In this document: in pieces, positions 38,882 through 48,482 of the stretch | How the letters are laid out: every line of letters begins with the position of its first letter | Position numbering within the stretch: the stretch's first letter is position 1 | NCBI GenBank assembly: GCA_024703855.1 | Contig: CP087965.1 | Location: 5,696,001-5,760,000, forward strand | Length of the DNA: 64,000 nt | From: Polaromonas sp. P2-4 | GTDB taxonomy: Bacteria; Pseudomonadota; Gammaproteobacteria; Burkholderiales; Burkholderiaceae_C | Reading direction: 5' to 3' | Notes under the pieces: generated by a model | Database searches by the model: none | The model's input: only the letters and a program-made list of their open reading frames with translations | What the model was told of the DNA's origin: nothing | Position numbers and translations under genes: made by a program

Positions 38882-39112
38882 AAAAACACTCCGTTTAGGA
38901 AATTACCGTTAAGGGTTGAGAACAAATTTTTTTTACTCAACGGGGCAGAACATATCGCAATTTTCGGGCCCGCACATTAGCAACGTCCCTAGGTTATTTT
39001 CGATAAGGGGGTTTACCCGATGAGCAGATAGTCTTATGCGGACAGGATTTACAGCCAGCGCTCAGACGCGTCGAAGCAGGAAGGAAAACAATGGGCGGCC
39101 ACTGGATTTTCC
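38882..39112. other. Noncoding region between the LivK-like gene and the holC operon
   Basis: No credible coding. On the minus strand it is the presumed promoter region of the LivK-like gene, and it has an A/T-rich stretch (ACAAATTTTTTTTACTCAAC region, about 38920-38940). No clear operator seen. Confidence 0.5.
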
Positions 39113-39439
39113 CTAGGAGCGAACTGGAATTTGAGCCGCCTCCTGCTCAAACGCCTGGCTCACAGATTGGCGCACGACCAGCTCAATCTCTTCCCGAAGA
39201 CGGGGCGCGAGGGTTTGGGTGTGCTCCAGTATTAGCTGCCCTACTGCCTCACGCAAACGCCTTTCAAGAATCAGATCCACCCGTTGCAAGACGCGTTGCA
39301 CCATTTGGTCTTCCAGATCGGCAGAATGCCCGACAGGCGTTGCAGACATGGCCCCCGCCGGTGCTGCTGGTGCGGGCATGGGCAGAACGACCTCGGTCAG
39401 GGTGGGAACGAAGCGCGGCGGCTTGGTCGAACGGCTCAT
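39113..39439 (-). CDS. Conserved-looking small protein downstream of holC, unknown
   Basis: 108 residues. Pro/Ala-rich N-terminal third (PRFVPTLTEVVLPMPAPAAPAGA) then a predicted amphipathic helix region (LEDQMVQRVLQRVDLILERRLREAVGQLILEHTQTLAPRLREEIELVVRQSVSQAFEQEAAQ). No known domain recognised. The start overlaps the holC stop (ATGA), so it belongs to the pepA-holC transcript. The helix pattern suggests a small helical dimer, possibly a partner of the chi subunit or an unrelated adaptor; this is inference. Confidence 0.65.
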   Translation of the reverse strand: MSRSTKPPRFVPTLTEVVLPMPAPAAPAGAMSATPVGHSADLEDQMVQRVLQRVDLILERRLREAVGQLILEHTQTLAPRLREEIELVVRQSVSQAFEQEAAQIPVRS

Positions 39440-39874
39440 GCACCCTCCCCGGCAGCCGCCTGGTCATGTCGTTTCATGGCGTAACCCCTGTCGGCGTAAT
39501 GTTTCCAGCGACTTCGTCCAGCCAGTCGCTCATCTTCGACCTGTGACACCACTTCCAATAAAACGCTCAAAACGTTCAAATTGGTCGGGAATGCTTTGCC
39601 CAAGATTAACCAGCACGTCGTAATGGGGACTCGCCGTGAGCGACTCGGCGAGCAGCACCGGCGTCACAGCCAGCGTGCCCCCACCCGCGGTAGCCCGGCA
39701 ATGTGGCACAAACTCCGTTGGGGAAAAACTCCACAGCAATTGATCGAGCTGGGCCAGTACCTCAAACTCGGCGGTCACCACCACGTTAGCGCCACTCAGG
39801 TAGGCCTTGCGCAGTAAACGGCAGCTGTACAACAGCTTGTCGGCAACGTTAAAGTGAAAGGCGATCTCGGTCAT
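39436..39874 (-). CDS. holC: DNA polymerase III chi subunit
   Basis: About 145 residues. The chi subunit links the clamp loader to single-strand binding protein. [52 protein letters not shown], and [19 protein letters not shown] are family features. An extra base near 39552 breaks the frame; restored, the tail reads [34 protein letters not shown], also a conserved ending. Starts in the last codon of pepA (ATGA overlap). Confidence 0.92.
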
Positions 39875-41407
39875 GCCGCTGTATTGGCTCTGGCTCTGGG
39901 AATTGCCTTGCTTCTTTTAACAGCCGTGGTCTTGAAGGGGGCTTTGCGGGGTGCGGCAAGCACTGCGGGAACCTGGCCCAGCAAAAAGTCCAGCAGCAAG
40001 GGCACCGGTCGGCCTGTCGCGCCTTTGGTGGCCCCCCTTTCCAGGCCGTGCCAGCAATGTCCAGGTGCGCCCACGGGAAACTGGCCGCAAAGCGTTGCAA
40101 GAACTTGGCGGCAGTGACCGCACCGGCTGCCCGGCCCGCCACATTGGCCACATCAGCAAAATTGGTTTTAAGGCCTTCCGCGTAATCCTCATCCAGCGGC
40201 ATCCTCCAGCACAAATCCAGCGACGACTCACCGGCCTCGGCCAGCGACTGGGCCAGCTGGTCGTCAGCAGAAAAAGTCCGCTGCGCACGCCGCCCAAAGC
40301 AACCACGCAAGCACCGGTCAGTGTGGCGATGTCAACCACCGCCTTGGGTTTGAAGCGCTCCGCGTAGGTCAAGGCGTCACACAGCACCAGGCGGCCTTCG
40401 GCGTCGGTATTCAGGATTTCGATGGTTTGACCGCTCATGCTGGTGACCACATCGCCAGGCTTGACCGCACGATCGCTGGGCATGTTTTCGCAGGCCGGGA
40501 TCAGCCCGACCACATTCAATGCGGGTTGCAACTCGGCCAACGCCCGGAAAGTGCCCAGCACGCTCGCCGCACCACACATGTCGAACTTCATTTCATCCAT
40601 CTCGGCTGCGGGTTTCATAGAGATACCGCCCGTGTCAAAGGAAATGCCCTTGCCGACCAGCACAACGGGGGCCACGGCTTTGGCAGCGCCGTCATAACGC
40701 AGCACGATAAAACGCAGAGGCTCCGCCGAGCCCTGGGCCACGGCCATGAACGAGCCCATGCCCAGCTTGGCAACCTCTTTAGGCCCCAACACCTCAACCT
40801 TGATGTTGCGCAGCTTGGCCAGCTCCTTGGCGGCGCCTGCCAGCAAAGTGGGCGTGGCGTGGTTGGCCGGCCGGTTGCCCCATTCCTTGGCGAATTCAAT
40901 GCCCTTCACCAGGGCAGTTCCTTTTTCGAAGCCTGCCTTGGCACTCCCAAGATCGTTCACACCCACCACCACATGCTGCAGTTTTGCACGGCTGGCTTTG
41001 GATTTGGTGGTGATGTAGGCGTAGACAGCCTCGCTGCAGGCCACCACGGCGGCCCGCACAGCATCAGACTGCAGATTGTTCAGGGCACTGAGGCAGAGAA
41101 CTACGCGCTGGACATTGCTTGTTTTCAAGCCTCCCAGCGCGGCTTGCACAGCGGTACGCGTATTTTTTGGGCTTCCATCACCAGCCCCCACCAGCAGAAC
41201 CCGCGTTGCCGCAATGCCCGGCGTGCGGTAGGCGCCAAGCAACTTGCCCGGCTTGGCTTCAAGGTCGCCCGATTTGATGGCCAGTGCAGCCAGCTCAGAC
41301 AGCGGATCATCGCCAGCACTCAGGTCTTGAGGAATGAGCACAATCAAGGCATCACATTTTTCGCTGCAAATACGCGCACGGGGAAGAAGTCTGAGTTCAA
41401 AGTTCAT
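39871..41407 (-). CDS. pepA: Leucyl aminopeptidase (M17)
   Basis: About 512 residues. Two-metal aminopeptidase. [37 protein letters not shown] and [17 protein letters not shown] are the M17 signatures; the N-terminal domain begins MNFELRLL. The C-terminal [18 protein letters not shown] and the [28 protein letters not shown] block are in a second frame because of a base loss near 40273, and a G-run loss near 40033 changes frame again before [18 protein letters not shown]. The end, [20 protein letters not shown], is basic. pepA-holC-unknown are overlapping genes; lptF is divergent, 52 bases away. Confidence 0.93.
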
Positions 41408-41459
41408 AATTCGAGGTTCGGCCAATAAAACAAAACAAGCAAAGACAATTATCAAGTCA

Positions 41460-42583
41460 ATGTTATTCCAATCTTCAATTCGCAAAGAGTTGGCACGCAG
41501 TTTTGGGGCCACCCTGGTGGTACTGATCACCATCGTGATGACGATCGTGCTGATCCGCACGCTGGGCCAGGCCTCGCGCGGCTTCGTCAACCCGCAAGAT
41601 GTCATGCTCTTCATGGCTTACTCGGCCTTGGGCCGCCTGCCAACCATCCTGACGCTGTCGCTCTTCGTTGCCATGGTCAGTACGCTGTCACGCATGTACC
41701 GCGACAGTGAAATGGTGGTCTGGTTCACCAGTGGCCAGGGCTTGGCGGGGTTTCTGAAGCCGGTGTTTCGCTTTGCCTGGCCGGTTTTGCTGGTGATTAC
41801 GCTGACAGCGCTTTTTGTCTGGCCGTGGACCAACCAGCAAACCAAAAACATGCAAAACCGCTACCAGCAGCGCGGCGATCTGGATCGCGTAGCACCCGGC
41901 CAGTTTCAGGAATCGTCCAGCGGCAACCGCGTCTTTTTCATTGACCTGCACATACGACCGGGGAGCATTCCAGCAACAATGTTTTTATTGCCGCGACTGA
42001 AAAGGCAAAAGCTCCATCACCACCGCGCGTTCAGGCCGCATTGAGACCAAAGAAGACGCCCAGCTCCTGATGCTCGAAAACGGCCAGCGGCTTGAAAATG
42101 TCATAGGGAAATCAGCGCTCAAAATCAGCGATTTTGAAGAGTACGGCACCAAAACGGGCACCGCAGACCCGCTAACAGCCAACGCGCCGGAAGCCAAGCT
42201 GTTATCCACGCGCGCCCTGATCAACGCGCCTACGCCCGGCAATCGGGGTGAGCTGGCCTGGCGCCTGGGGCTTGCGTTGGCCTCCCTCAATTTTGTGATT
42301 CTGGCCGTGGCACTGGCCAGCGTGAACCTGCGGCATACGCAGCAGCAACATGATTTTTGTGCTGCTGACTTTTGTGGTTTACAACAACCTGATCAATCTT
42401 GGGCAAAGCTGGATTTTTGTCGGCCTCATCAGTTTCGCCAACTTGTTGCTGGCGCTGCACGGTGGGGTCTTTCTGCTGGGCCTGGGGTGGCTGGCCAAAC
42501 GGCATTTCAACTGGGTTCTCAGACCGGCGGGCGGGTGGCGGCGCCCAGCAGCAGCAGCAACCGTCAACGAGGGCCGCCCATGA
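41460..42583 (+). CDS. lptF: LPS export ABC transporter permease LptF
   Basis: About 370 residues. MLFQSSIRKELARSFGATLVVLITIVMTIVLIRTLGQASRGFVNPQDVMLFMAYSALGRLPTILTLSLFVAMVSTLSRMYRDSEMVVW is the classic LptF N-terminus; a periplasmic jellyroll and C-terminal helices (GELAWRLGLALASLNFVILAVALASVN, VLLTFVVYNNLINLGQSW) follow. Breaks near 41955, at 42002-42005 and near 42330 are probable errors. Part of the LptB2FG complex that extracts LPS from the inner membrane. Stop overlaps the lptG start (ATGA). Confidence 0.93.
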
Positions 42584-43739
42584 AAACCATACGCCGCCTT
42601 ATTTACGGCGAAGTGTTGGCCACCATCGCTTTGGTAGCCTTGGGTTTTCTGGCCCTGTTCTGCTTTTTGACCTGGTCGATGAGCTGCAGTACCTGGGCAA
42701 AAACAACGGCCTGGCTTCCGCCGCCGACATTTACCAAATCAGGCATGCGCTGCTGTATGTAGCCCTGCTGATCCCCAATCACCTGTATGAACTGCTACCT
42801 ATCTCGGTGCTGATTGGCACCATTTTTGTGATGGCGCGTCTGGCCCAGAGCTCCGAATACACCATTTTGCGCACCAGCGGACTGGGACCCTGGCGCGCGC
42901 TGCGACTGTTGCTGGCACTCGGTGCCGTATTTGTGGTGTTCAGTTTTGCGATGGGAGACTATGTGGCCCCCGCCAGCAGAGCGGGCCGCGCAATTACTCA
43001 AGGCCAGGTACCAAAGCAAGATCACCGTCGGTCAGACGGGTGCCTGGCTGAAAGAAAAACAGGCTTACAACACCTACGTGGTCAACGTCAAAACGCTGAC
43101 GCCAGACAATGAAATGCAGGGCGTACAGATTTTCGAGTTCAACAACAAGGGCCTGGTCGTTTCGACGACCCAGGCGCCCATAGCTGCGTTCGCCAAGGAC
43201 GACGCCTGGCAACTCAAGCAGGCCAGCGCGCGGAGTTTGATGTCCCTGAGGGCCCCACCGTCCTCACCCCGCCCAGTGCGGGTAAGCCCGCAGAGGCTGC
43301 CAAAGTCAGCCGGGCCACGCTGGAGAGTTTTCGCTGGCCGACCGGGATCAGCGCTGAAATGGTGTCTGTGGCGCTGCTCAAACCTGAACGCATGAGCACC
43401 ATCGACCTCTTCACCTATATTCGCCATCTGAACGCGAATGGCCAGACGGCGCAGCGTTATGAAATCGAGTTCTGGAAAAAGGTGTTCTACCCGCTCAGTT
43501 GCCTCGTGATGGTGATGCTGGCCTTGCCCTTTGCCTACCTCCACTTCCGCTCTGGCGGCATAGCCAGCTATGTTTTTGCCGGCGTCATGATTGGCATCAG
43601 CTTCTTTCTGCTCAACAACGTGTTTGGTTACATTGGCAACCTGCGCAACTGGCAGCCCTGGCTGGCAGCCGCCACACCGGGGCTGCTCTACATGGTTGTT
43701 TCGCTGGGTGCGTTTGGCTGGCTGGTGATCAGGCACTGA
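42580..43739 (+). CDS. lptG: LPS export ABC transporter permease LptG
   Basis: About 385 residues. KTIRRLIYGEVLATIALVALGFLALFCFFDLVDEL, HLYELLPISVLIGTIFVMARLAQSSEYTILRTSGL, the periplasmic domain ITVGQTGAWLKEKQAYNTYVVNVKTL, and the end LFTYIRHLNANGQTAQRYEIEFWKKVFYPLSCLVMVMLALPFAYLHFRSGGI are typical. Breaks: T run 42664-42668, extra A at 42978 (AGC-A-GAG), and near 43237. Works with LptF and LptB. Twenty bases after it comes the CbiX gene. Confidence 0.93.
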
Positions 43740-43760
43740 CAAACCGATTCAGGCCTCACC

Positions 43761-44129
43761 ATGACTTCATCGACCCGCGGTATTGTTCTGTTCGCTCACG
43801 GTTCGCGCGACCCGCAGTGGCGGGAACCGATGGAAGCCGTTGCCGCGCTCATCCGCGCCCGCCAGCCCAACACGCCGGTCTGCTGCGCCTACCTGGAAAT
43901 CTGCACCCCTTCGCTGCCCGAAGCAGCTATTAATTTGATAGCTGCTGGCGCCCGTCAAATAAGGGTATTTCCTCTTTTTCTTGGGGTTGGCAAGCATGCA
44001 CGCGAAGACTTTCCGCGGTTGATCGCGCAAATCAGGGCCGCGCACCCTGACGTGGTGTTTGAACTCCTGCCCACAGCCGGTGAGTACGAGCAACTAACGG
44101 CACTGATGGCCGATATTGCCTTGTCCTGA
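43761..44129 (+). CDS. CbiX-type short sirohydrochlorin chelatase
   Basis: 122 residues, one CbiX domain. FAHGSRDPQWREPMEAVAAL has the catalytic His13; CCAYLEICTPSLPEAA and the metal loop FPLFLGVGKHAREDFPRL follow. The short form acts as a homodimer and puts iron (siroheme) or cobalt (cobalamin) in sirohydrochlorin. The next gene is CysB-like, pointing to siroheme for assimilatory sulfite reduction. A dispersed repeat A copy lies inside the reading frame (EAAINLIAAGARQI). Confidence 0.88.
   Translation: MTSSTRGIVLFAHGSRDPQWREPMEAVAALIRARQPNTPVCCAYLEICTPSLPEAAINLIAAGARQIRVFPLFLGVGKHAREDFPRLIAQIRAAHPDVVFELLPTAGEYEQLTALMADIALS
43921..43970. repeat. Dispersed repeat family A, copy inside cbiX
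   Basis: GCAGCTATTAATTTGATAGC, TGCTGGCGCCCGTCAAATAA, GGGTATTTCC. It matches the consensus closely in the inverted-repeat head and fits the CbiX frame without insertion of odd residues. Confidence 0.65.
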
Positions 44130-44219
44130 GCCGCTGGAACACGCCGAAAATCGGCGGCAACACGCCTCTCTTTAGTGTAAAACAGGCATAATGAAGCACC
44201 CAATTAGCCTGAATTCGAT

Positions 44220-45164
44220 ATGAACTTACACCAATTCCGCTTTGTTCAAGAGGCCGTTCGGCGCAACCTGAACCTCACAGAAACCGCCCGCGCCCTGCAC
44301 ACCTCGCAACCCGGCGTGTCCAAGGCCATCATCGAACTCGAGGAAGAGCTGGGCGTGGAGATTTTTGCGCGGCATGGCAAGCGACTCAAACACGTCACCG
44401 AGCCCGGCGAGCATGTGCTCAAAAGCATAGAACTGATCATGCGCGAAGTGGGCAATTTGCGGCGCATAGGCGAGCAGTTTTCAGCGCAAGACAGCGGAAC
44501 GCTCTCGATTGCCACCACCCACACCCAGGCCCGCTATGTGTTGCCGCAGCCCGTGGCCAAGCTGCGCGAAGCCTTCCCCAAAGTCAACGTCAGCCTGCAC
44601 CAGGGCTCGCCCGACCAGGTGGCCCGCATGGTGATAGATGAAGTCGCCGAAATCGGCATTGCCACAGAGTCGCTGACCCACTACGCCGAGCTGGTGACCC
44701 TGCCCTGCTACGAATGGCAGCACATGCTGGTTATTCCTGTTGATCATCCGTTGGCCAAAAAGGAAGGCATCACGCTGGAAGACCTGGCCGAGGAACCGCT
44801 GATCACTTATCACCCCTCCTTCACCGGACGCACCAAGATTGACCACGCTTTTGCGGCCAAGCGCCTGCAGCCACGCATTGCGCTGGAAGCGATTGACTCC
44901 GACGTCATCAAAACCTATGTGCGCCTGGGCTTGGGGGTCGGCATTGTGGCCGAAATGGCGATCAAGGACGACGGCACCAACAGCGACCTGATGGCCATAC
45001 CCGCTGGCCCGCTGTTTGGCGTGAACGTGGCCCGCGTGGCTTTCAAGCGCAGTGCCTACCTGCGCAATTTTGTCTATAAATTTGCCGAGCTGCTCAGCGA
45101 CAAGCTGGACCGCACCCTGATTACCAAGGCCATGGCTGGCCGCATCAATGACTACGAGGTATGA
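44220..45164 (+). CDS. cysB: LysR-family regulator of the CysB/Cbl type
   Basis: 314 residues, unbroken. Helix-turn-helix NLHQFRFVQEAVRRNLNLTETARALHTSQPGVSKAIIELEEELGVEIFARHGKRLKHVTEPGE, then the effector-binding domain with ATTHTQARYVLPQPVAKLREAFPKVNVSLHQGSPDQVA and the sulfate/N-acetylserine-type pocket (ATESLTHYAELVTLPCYEWQHMLVIPVDHPL). CysB controls sulfate and cysteine assimilation, and the neighbouring CbiX supports that role. The start ATG is 44220. Confidence 0.92.
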   Translation: MNLHQFRFVQEAVRRNLNLTETARALHTSQPGVSKAIIELEEELGVEIFARHGKRLKHVTEPGEHVLKSIELIMREVGNLRRIGEQFSAQDSGTLSIATTHTQARYVLPQPVAKLREAFPKVNVSLHQGSPDQVARMVIDEVAEIGIATESLTHYAELVTLPCYEWQHMLVIPVDHPLAKKEGITLEDLAEEPLITYHPSFTGRTKIDHAFAAKRLQPRIALEAIDSDVIKTYVRLGLGVGIVAEMAIKDDGTNSDLMAIPAGPLFGVNVARVAFKRSAYLRNFVYKFAELLSDKLDRTLITKAMAGRINDYEV

Positions 45165-45169
45165 AAGCA

Positions 45170-45330
45170 CCCCCGAAGCGGCCTGCGGCCGCCTGGCACT
45201 GCCGCCAGAGGCGGCGGCTCTTCAGAGCCGTCCAAGCCTGCGCAGGCAGGCTTGGAGCCGCGGCCCTCAGCCCCTCCACGGGGCGCCACCTGCGGCCCGG
45301 CAAAGCCGGTTCCGCGGTGGCCGCTTGATC
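45170..45330. repeat. Palindromic repeat region (family E) between cysB and the aminotransferase gene
   Basis: Several adjacent GC-rich hairpins: GCGGCCTGCGGCCGC, GCCGCCAGAGGCGGC, CCAAGCCTGCGCAGGCAGGC with TTGG, then GGAGCCGCGGCCCTCAGCCC. A related element with CAAGTCCGCCTGCGCGGACT in its core lies at 56650-56745. Confidence 0.7.
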
Positions 45331-45359
45331 AGACACAGTCTCAACCGAGAAATCCGTCC

Positions 45360-46547
45360 ATGAGCATGAGCATGAGCACAACCATTCCACACACGCCTCA
45401 CGTCAAATCCAAGCTGCCCGCCGTCGGCACCACCATTTTTACCGTCATGTCCACGCTGGCCCATGAGAAAGGCGCCGTCAACCTGGGCCAGGGCTTTCCG
45501 GATTTTGAGTGCGACCCCCAGCTGGTGAATGCGGTGACAGATGCCATGGTCAAGGGCCTGAACCAGTACCCGCCCATGACCGGCGTGCCCGTGCTCACGA
45601 GGCGGTTAGCGCCAAAGTGGCCAAACTGTATGGCCATCGCTACAACGCCAACACCGAGATCACCATCACCGCCGGTGCCACACAAGCCATCATCACGGTC
45701 ATTCTGGCAGTGGTGCACCCCGGCGATGAAGTGATCGTGCTGGAACCCTGCTACGACAGCTATGTGCCCAATATCGAACTGGCCGGCGGCAAAGTGGTGC
45801 GAGTGCCTTTGACGCCCGGCAGCTTCCGCCCCTGACTTTGACAAGATTGCGGCGGCCATCACGTCCCAAACCCGCGCCATCATCATCAACTCGCCGCACA
45901 ACCCGAGTGCCACGGTCTGGACGCAGGCCGACATGCTCAAGCTGCAAGACATCCTCGCCCCCACCGACGTGCTACTGATCAGCGACGAGGTCTATGAGCA
46001 CATGGTGTTTGACGCGGCCAAAGGTTGCATGCACCAAAGCGCCAGCCTGTTTCCGGGCCTGGCGGCACGCGCCTTCATCGTCAGCAGCTTCGGCAAAACC
46101 TACCATGTGACCGGCTGGAAGGTCGGCTACGTTGCAGCGCCTGCCGCTTTGACCGCCGAGTTCCGCAAGGTGCACCAGTTCAATGTGTTCACTGTCAACA
46201 CGCCGGTGCAGTACGGCCTGGCCGCCTACATGGCCGACGAGCAGCCCTACCTGAACTTGCCGGCCTTTTACCAGCGCAAACGCGATCTCTTTCGCGCGGG
46301 CCTTGCCAAGACCCGCTTCAAGCTGCTGCCCAGCGAGGGCAGCTACTTTCAGTGCGTAGACATTTCAGACGTCAGCGACTTGAACGAGGCGGATTTCTGC
46401 AAATGGCTGACCACCGAGATCGGCGTGGCGGCCATTCCACTCTCTGCGTTTTATGGTGATGGCTTTGACCAGCGCGTGGTGCGCTTTTGTTTTGCCAAGA
46501 AAGATGAAACACTGCACTCGGCGTTGGAGCGGCTGGCGAAGTTGTAA
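45360..46547 (+). CDS. PLP-dependent aminotransferase (methionine/kynurenine aminotransferase-like, YbdL type)
   Basis: About 395 residues, fold type I. VNLGQGFPDF, DAMVKGLNQYPPMTGVPVLREAVSAKVAKLYG, ITAGATQAIITVILAVVHPGDEVIVLEPCYDSY, IIINSPHNPSATVW, VLLISDEVYEHMVFD, and the PLP lysine in SSFGKTYHVTGWKVGY. These features match the methionine aminotransferase YbdL and kynurenine aminotransferase group. Two breaks: near 45598 (missing base before HEAVSAKV) and the CCCC at about 45831-45834 (extra base before DFDKIAAAI). Probably errors. The gene ends before a 400-base noncoding gap. Confidence 0.88.
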
Positions 46548-46947
46548 ACAAAGGGCCAGTCTGAACGGCGATGCCAGCCTTCAAATACCATGTGGAAGAG
46601 GGGCCGGCGTAGCCTGGAAATTTTCTCGCCAGCCAGATATCTTCGGAACAAAAATATTGCCGCTGTTTCAGTTTCGACGTGGCATGAGGAAAAAACTCGA
46701 TAACAAAACTGCGATTGCTTGTTTAGGCTTGTTGAAAGAGTTAGAGTCGGGCGCAAGCTTTCTTGACTTGGAAACTTGCTGACCCGCATTGAGGCTTCAG
46801 TCTTCCTCTATTTTCCGTTCTTCTATTAAACCCTGCTGCATCGACGACCAGTTCCTTGAGTTTCGGCAACTTTGTCCTCCTGTAGTGCTTGCCGCAGTAC
46901 CTCTGTTCACGACAGCGAGAACTCTGACAACTTGAAGGAGATTCACG
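46548..46947. other. 400-base noncoding region, lower in GC than its neighbours
   Basis: Only short, unconvincing reading frames (one, MRKKLDNKTAIACLGLLKEL and on to 46782, has no recognisable homologue). It contains the promoter and the leader of the binding-protein gene that starts at 46948. The drop in GC together with the next gene suggests a small acquired segment. Confidence 0.45.
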
Positions 46948-47991
46948 ATGACAAGAAAATCGGAGAGGCAATTTAGCGGCAAAGCTACCTTATCCGCGGT
47001 CGCAGGCTTGCTCATTGCGGTAGCGTTACTGGCCGCAGGCTATGGATGGATTACCCACACATCACCAGCATCTCAGGCAGAACCGCCGGAACAAATAACC
47101 ATCGCGACAAATACTGCCTATGTTGGAAGCTGTCCGGTCATCGTGGCTCGAGAGAAAGGCTATTTCGCGATCGAGGGAATACTTGCCGTTGTTCAACCTC
47201 ACTCTAGCGGCAAGGCTGCCATGGAAGCGGTCTTGCAAGGACAGGCCAATTTGGCGACCGTTGCCGACACTCCTGTCATGTTCGCTGGCATGAACGATCA
47301 GCCTGTATCTGTCATCGCAACCATATTCAAGGCGGAGAAAGATCATGGGATTGTCGGGCGAAGGGACAGGGGTGTCGTTACGCCTGGGAGCCTCAAGGGA
47401 AAACGCATAGGCGTTACGCTGAGCACTTCAGGGCACTTCACTCTCCATGCTTTCCTCAACCGGCACAGGTTGTCGCCGGATGGAGTGACGATGCGCAACT
47501 ATAAGCCGGAGGATCTTCCCGTAGCGCTTGCGCAAGGCGATGTTGACGCCATTGCGACTTGGGAACCGTTTCTGGATATGTCGTTGACAGTACTCGGCGG
47601 CAACGGCGTGATCCACTACGGTCAGGGCATCTACGAAAGCCTATACAACGTTGCCGGAATGCGGGCCTATGTCGTCAGCCATCCGGAGACCATCAAGAAA
47701 GTCCTGCGCGCGTTGGCCAAGGGTGCGCGATTTTGCAGCGACTCGCCCGATGCGGCACGCGAACTGATTGCCGCGGGTATGTTAGATGCGACGAAGTTGA
47801 AAGCGTCGTGGCCGTCGTACCGGTTCAACATGGCCCTGGACCAGGGCCTGATACTGGCCCTGGAGGACGAGGCACGGTGGGCAATCAAGAACAAGCTGAC
47901 AAGCAGGACTGAAATGCCGAATTATCTCAATTACATTTACCTTGATGGCTTAAAGGCAGTGATGCCATCAGCGGTGACGATTATTCATTGA
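46948..47991 (+). CDS. Orphan NitT/TauT/NMT1-type periplasmic binding protein
   Basis: 347 residues. An N-terminal uncleaved or cleavable hydrophobic segment (LSAVAGLLIAVALLAAGYGWI) is followed by an NMT1/SsuA-like fold: ITIATNTAYVGSCPVIVAREKGYFAIEGILAVVQPHSSGKAAMEAVLQGQANLATVADTPVMFA, KGKRIGVTLSTSGHFTLHAFLNRHRLSPDGVT, QGDVDAIATWEPFLDMSL. Such proteins bind nitrate, sulfonates, thiamine precursors and the like; the ligand is not identifiable. No permease or ATPase gene is adjacent. The ribosome site AAGGAG is seven bases from the ATG. Codon use and GC are lower than in neighbours, and the gene has no indels. Confidence 0.88.
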   Translation: MTRKSERQFSGKATLSAVAGLLIAVALLAAGYGWITHTSPASQAEPPEQITIATNTAYVGSCPVIVAREKGYFAIEGILAVVQPHSSGKAAMEAVLQGQANLATVADTPVMFAGMNDQPVSVIATIFKAEKDHGIVGRRDRGVVTPGSLKGKRIGVTLSTSGHFTLHAFLNRHRLSPDGVTMRNYKPEDLPVALAQGDVDAIATWEPFLDMSLTVLGGNGVIHYGQGIYESLYNVAGMRAYVVSHPETIKKVLRALAKGARFCSDSPDAARELIAAGMLDATKLKASWPSYRFNMALDQGLILALEDEARWAIKNKLTSRTEMPNYLNYIYLDGLKAVMPSAVTIIH

Positions 47992-48134
47992 AACGGCGCG
48001 CTTGCGTGTCCGGGTTGAATTCCTAGTCAAGCACTTCAAACTGTAGGCGCCTCCTGACGGTCGAACGGGCCTCCTTCCTGCTTGATGTCGCCCTGCCCCG
48101 GGCAAGAATCAAGGCATATATAAGGAGTCTTTCA

Positions 48135-48293
48135 ATGTCCATCTCGCTCATCCTGCTGATCGTTCTTATCCTGATCCTGGTGGGCGCCCTGCCAACCTGG
48201 GGCCATAGTCGTAGCTGGGGTTACGGTCCCAGCGGTGGCCTGGGTCTCATAGTCGTCATTTTGCTCGTGCTGCTGTTGATGGGACGCATCTAG
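48135..48293 (+). CDS. DUF3309 small membrane protein
   Basis: 52 residues, below usual ORF cut-offs. SISLILLIVLILILVGALPTWGHSRSWGYGPSGGLGLIVVILLVLLLMGRI is the complete DUF3309 pattern: two hydrophobic helices around the conserved LPTW.HSRSWGYGPSGG centre. Function unknown; common in proteobacteria, often stress-related by context. AAGGAG ribosome site seven bases before the ATG, and an intrinsic terminator 20 bases after the stop make it a self-standing gene. Confidence 0.9.
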   Translation: MSISLILLIVLILILVGALPTWGHSRSWGYGPSGGLGLIVVILLVLLLMGRI

Positions 48294-48313
48294 TCTTACC
48301 GTCCCCGTTCAGT

Positions 48314-48342
48314 AAAAAGGCCTTGCAATGCAAGGCCTTTTT
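48314..48342 (+). terminator. Intrinsic terminator after the DUF3309 gene
   Basis: AAAAAGGCCTTGC-AAT-GCAAGGCCTTTTT, a long symmetric hairpin that also works on the other strand. Confidence 0.9.
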
Positions 48343-48426
48343 GAGGTATCGAAATCAACTGTTGATCTGAGCCCAGGCTTTTTAGTTGCGGCCTAACAAG
48401 CCTTCGGCAATTGTTAGCCTTCACTG

Positions 48427-48467
48427 AAAAGCTTGGCATCAACTATTCAGTTGCTGCCAAGCTTTTT
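48427..48467 (-). terminator. Intrinsic terminator after hrpA
   Basis: AAAAGCTTGGCA ... TGCCAAGCTTTTT with a small inner CAACT/AGTTG stem, 16 bases after the hrpA stop on the minus strand. Confidence 0.8.
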
Positions 48468-48482
48468 CAAGCCGTTTGATGC

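Noticed and set aside
46684-46782. Small peptide starting MRKKLDNKTAIACLG
   Set aside because: No ribosome site, no recognisable homologue, and it could equally be part of the noncoding spacer.
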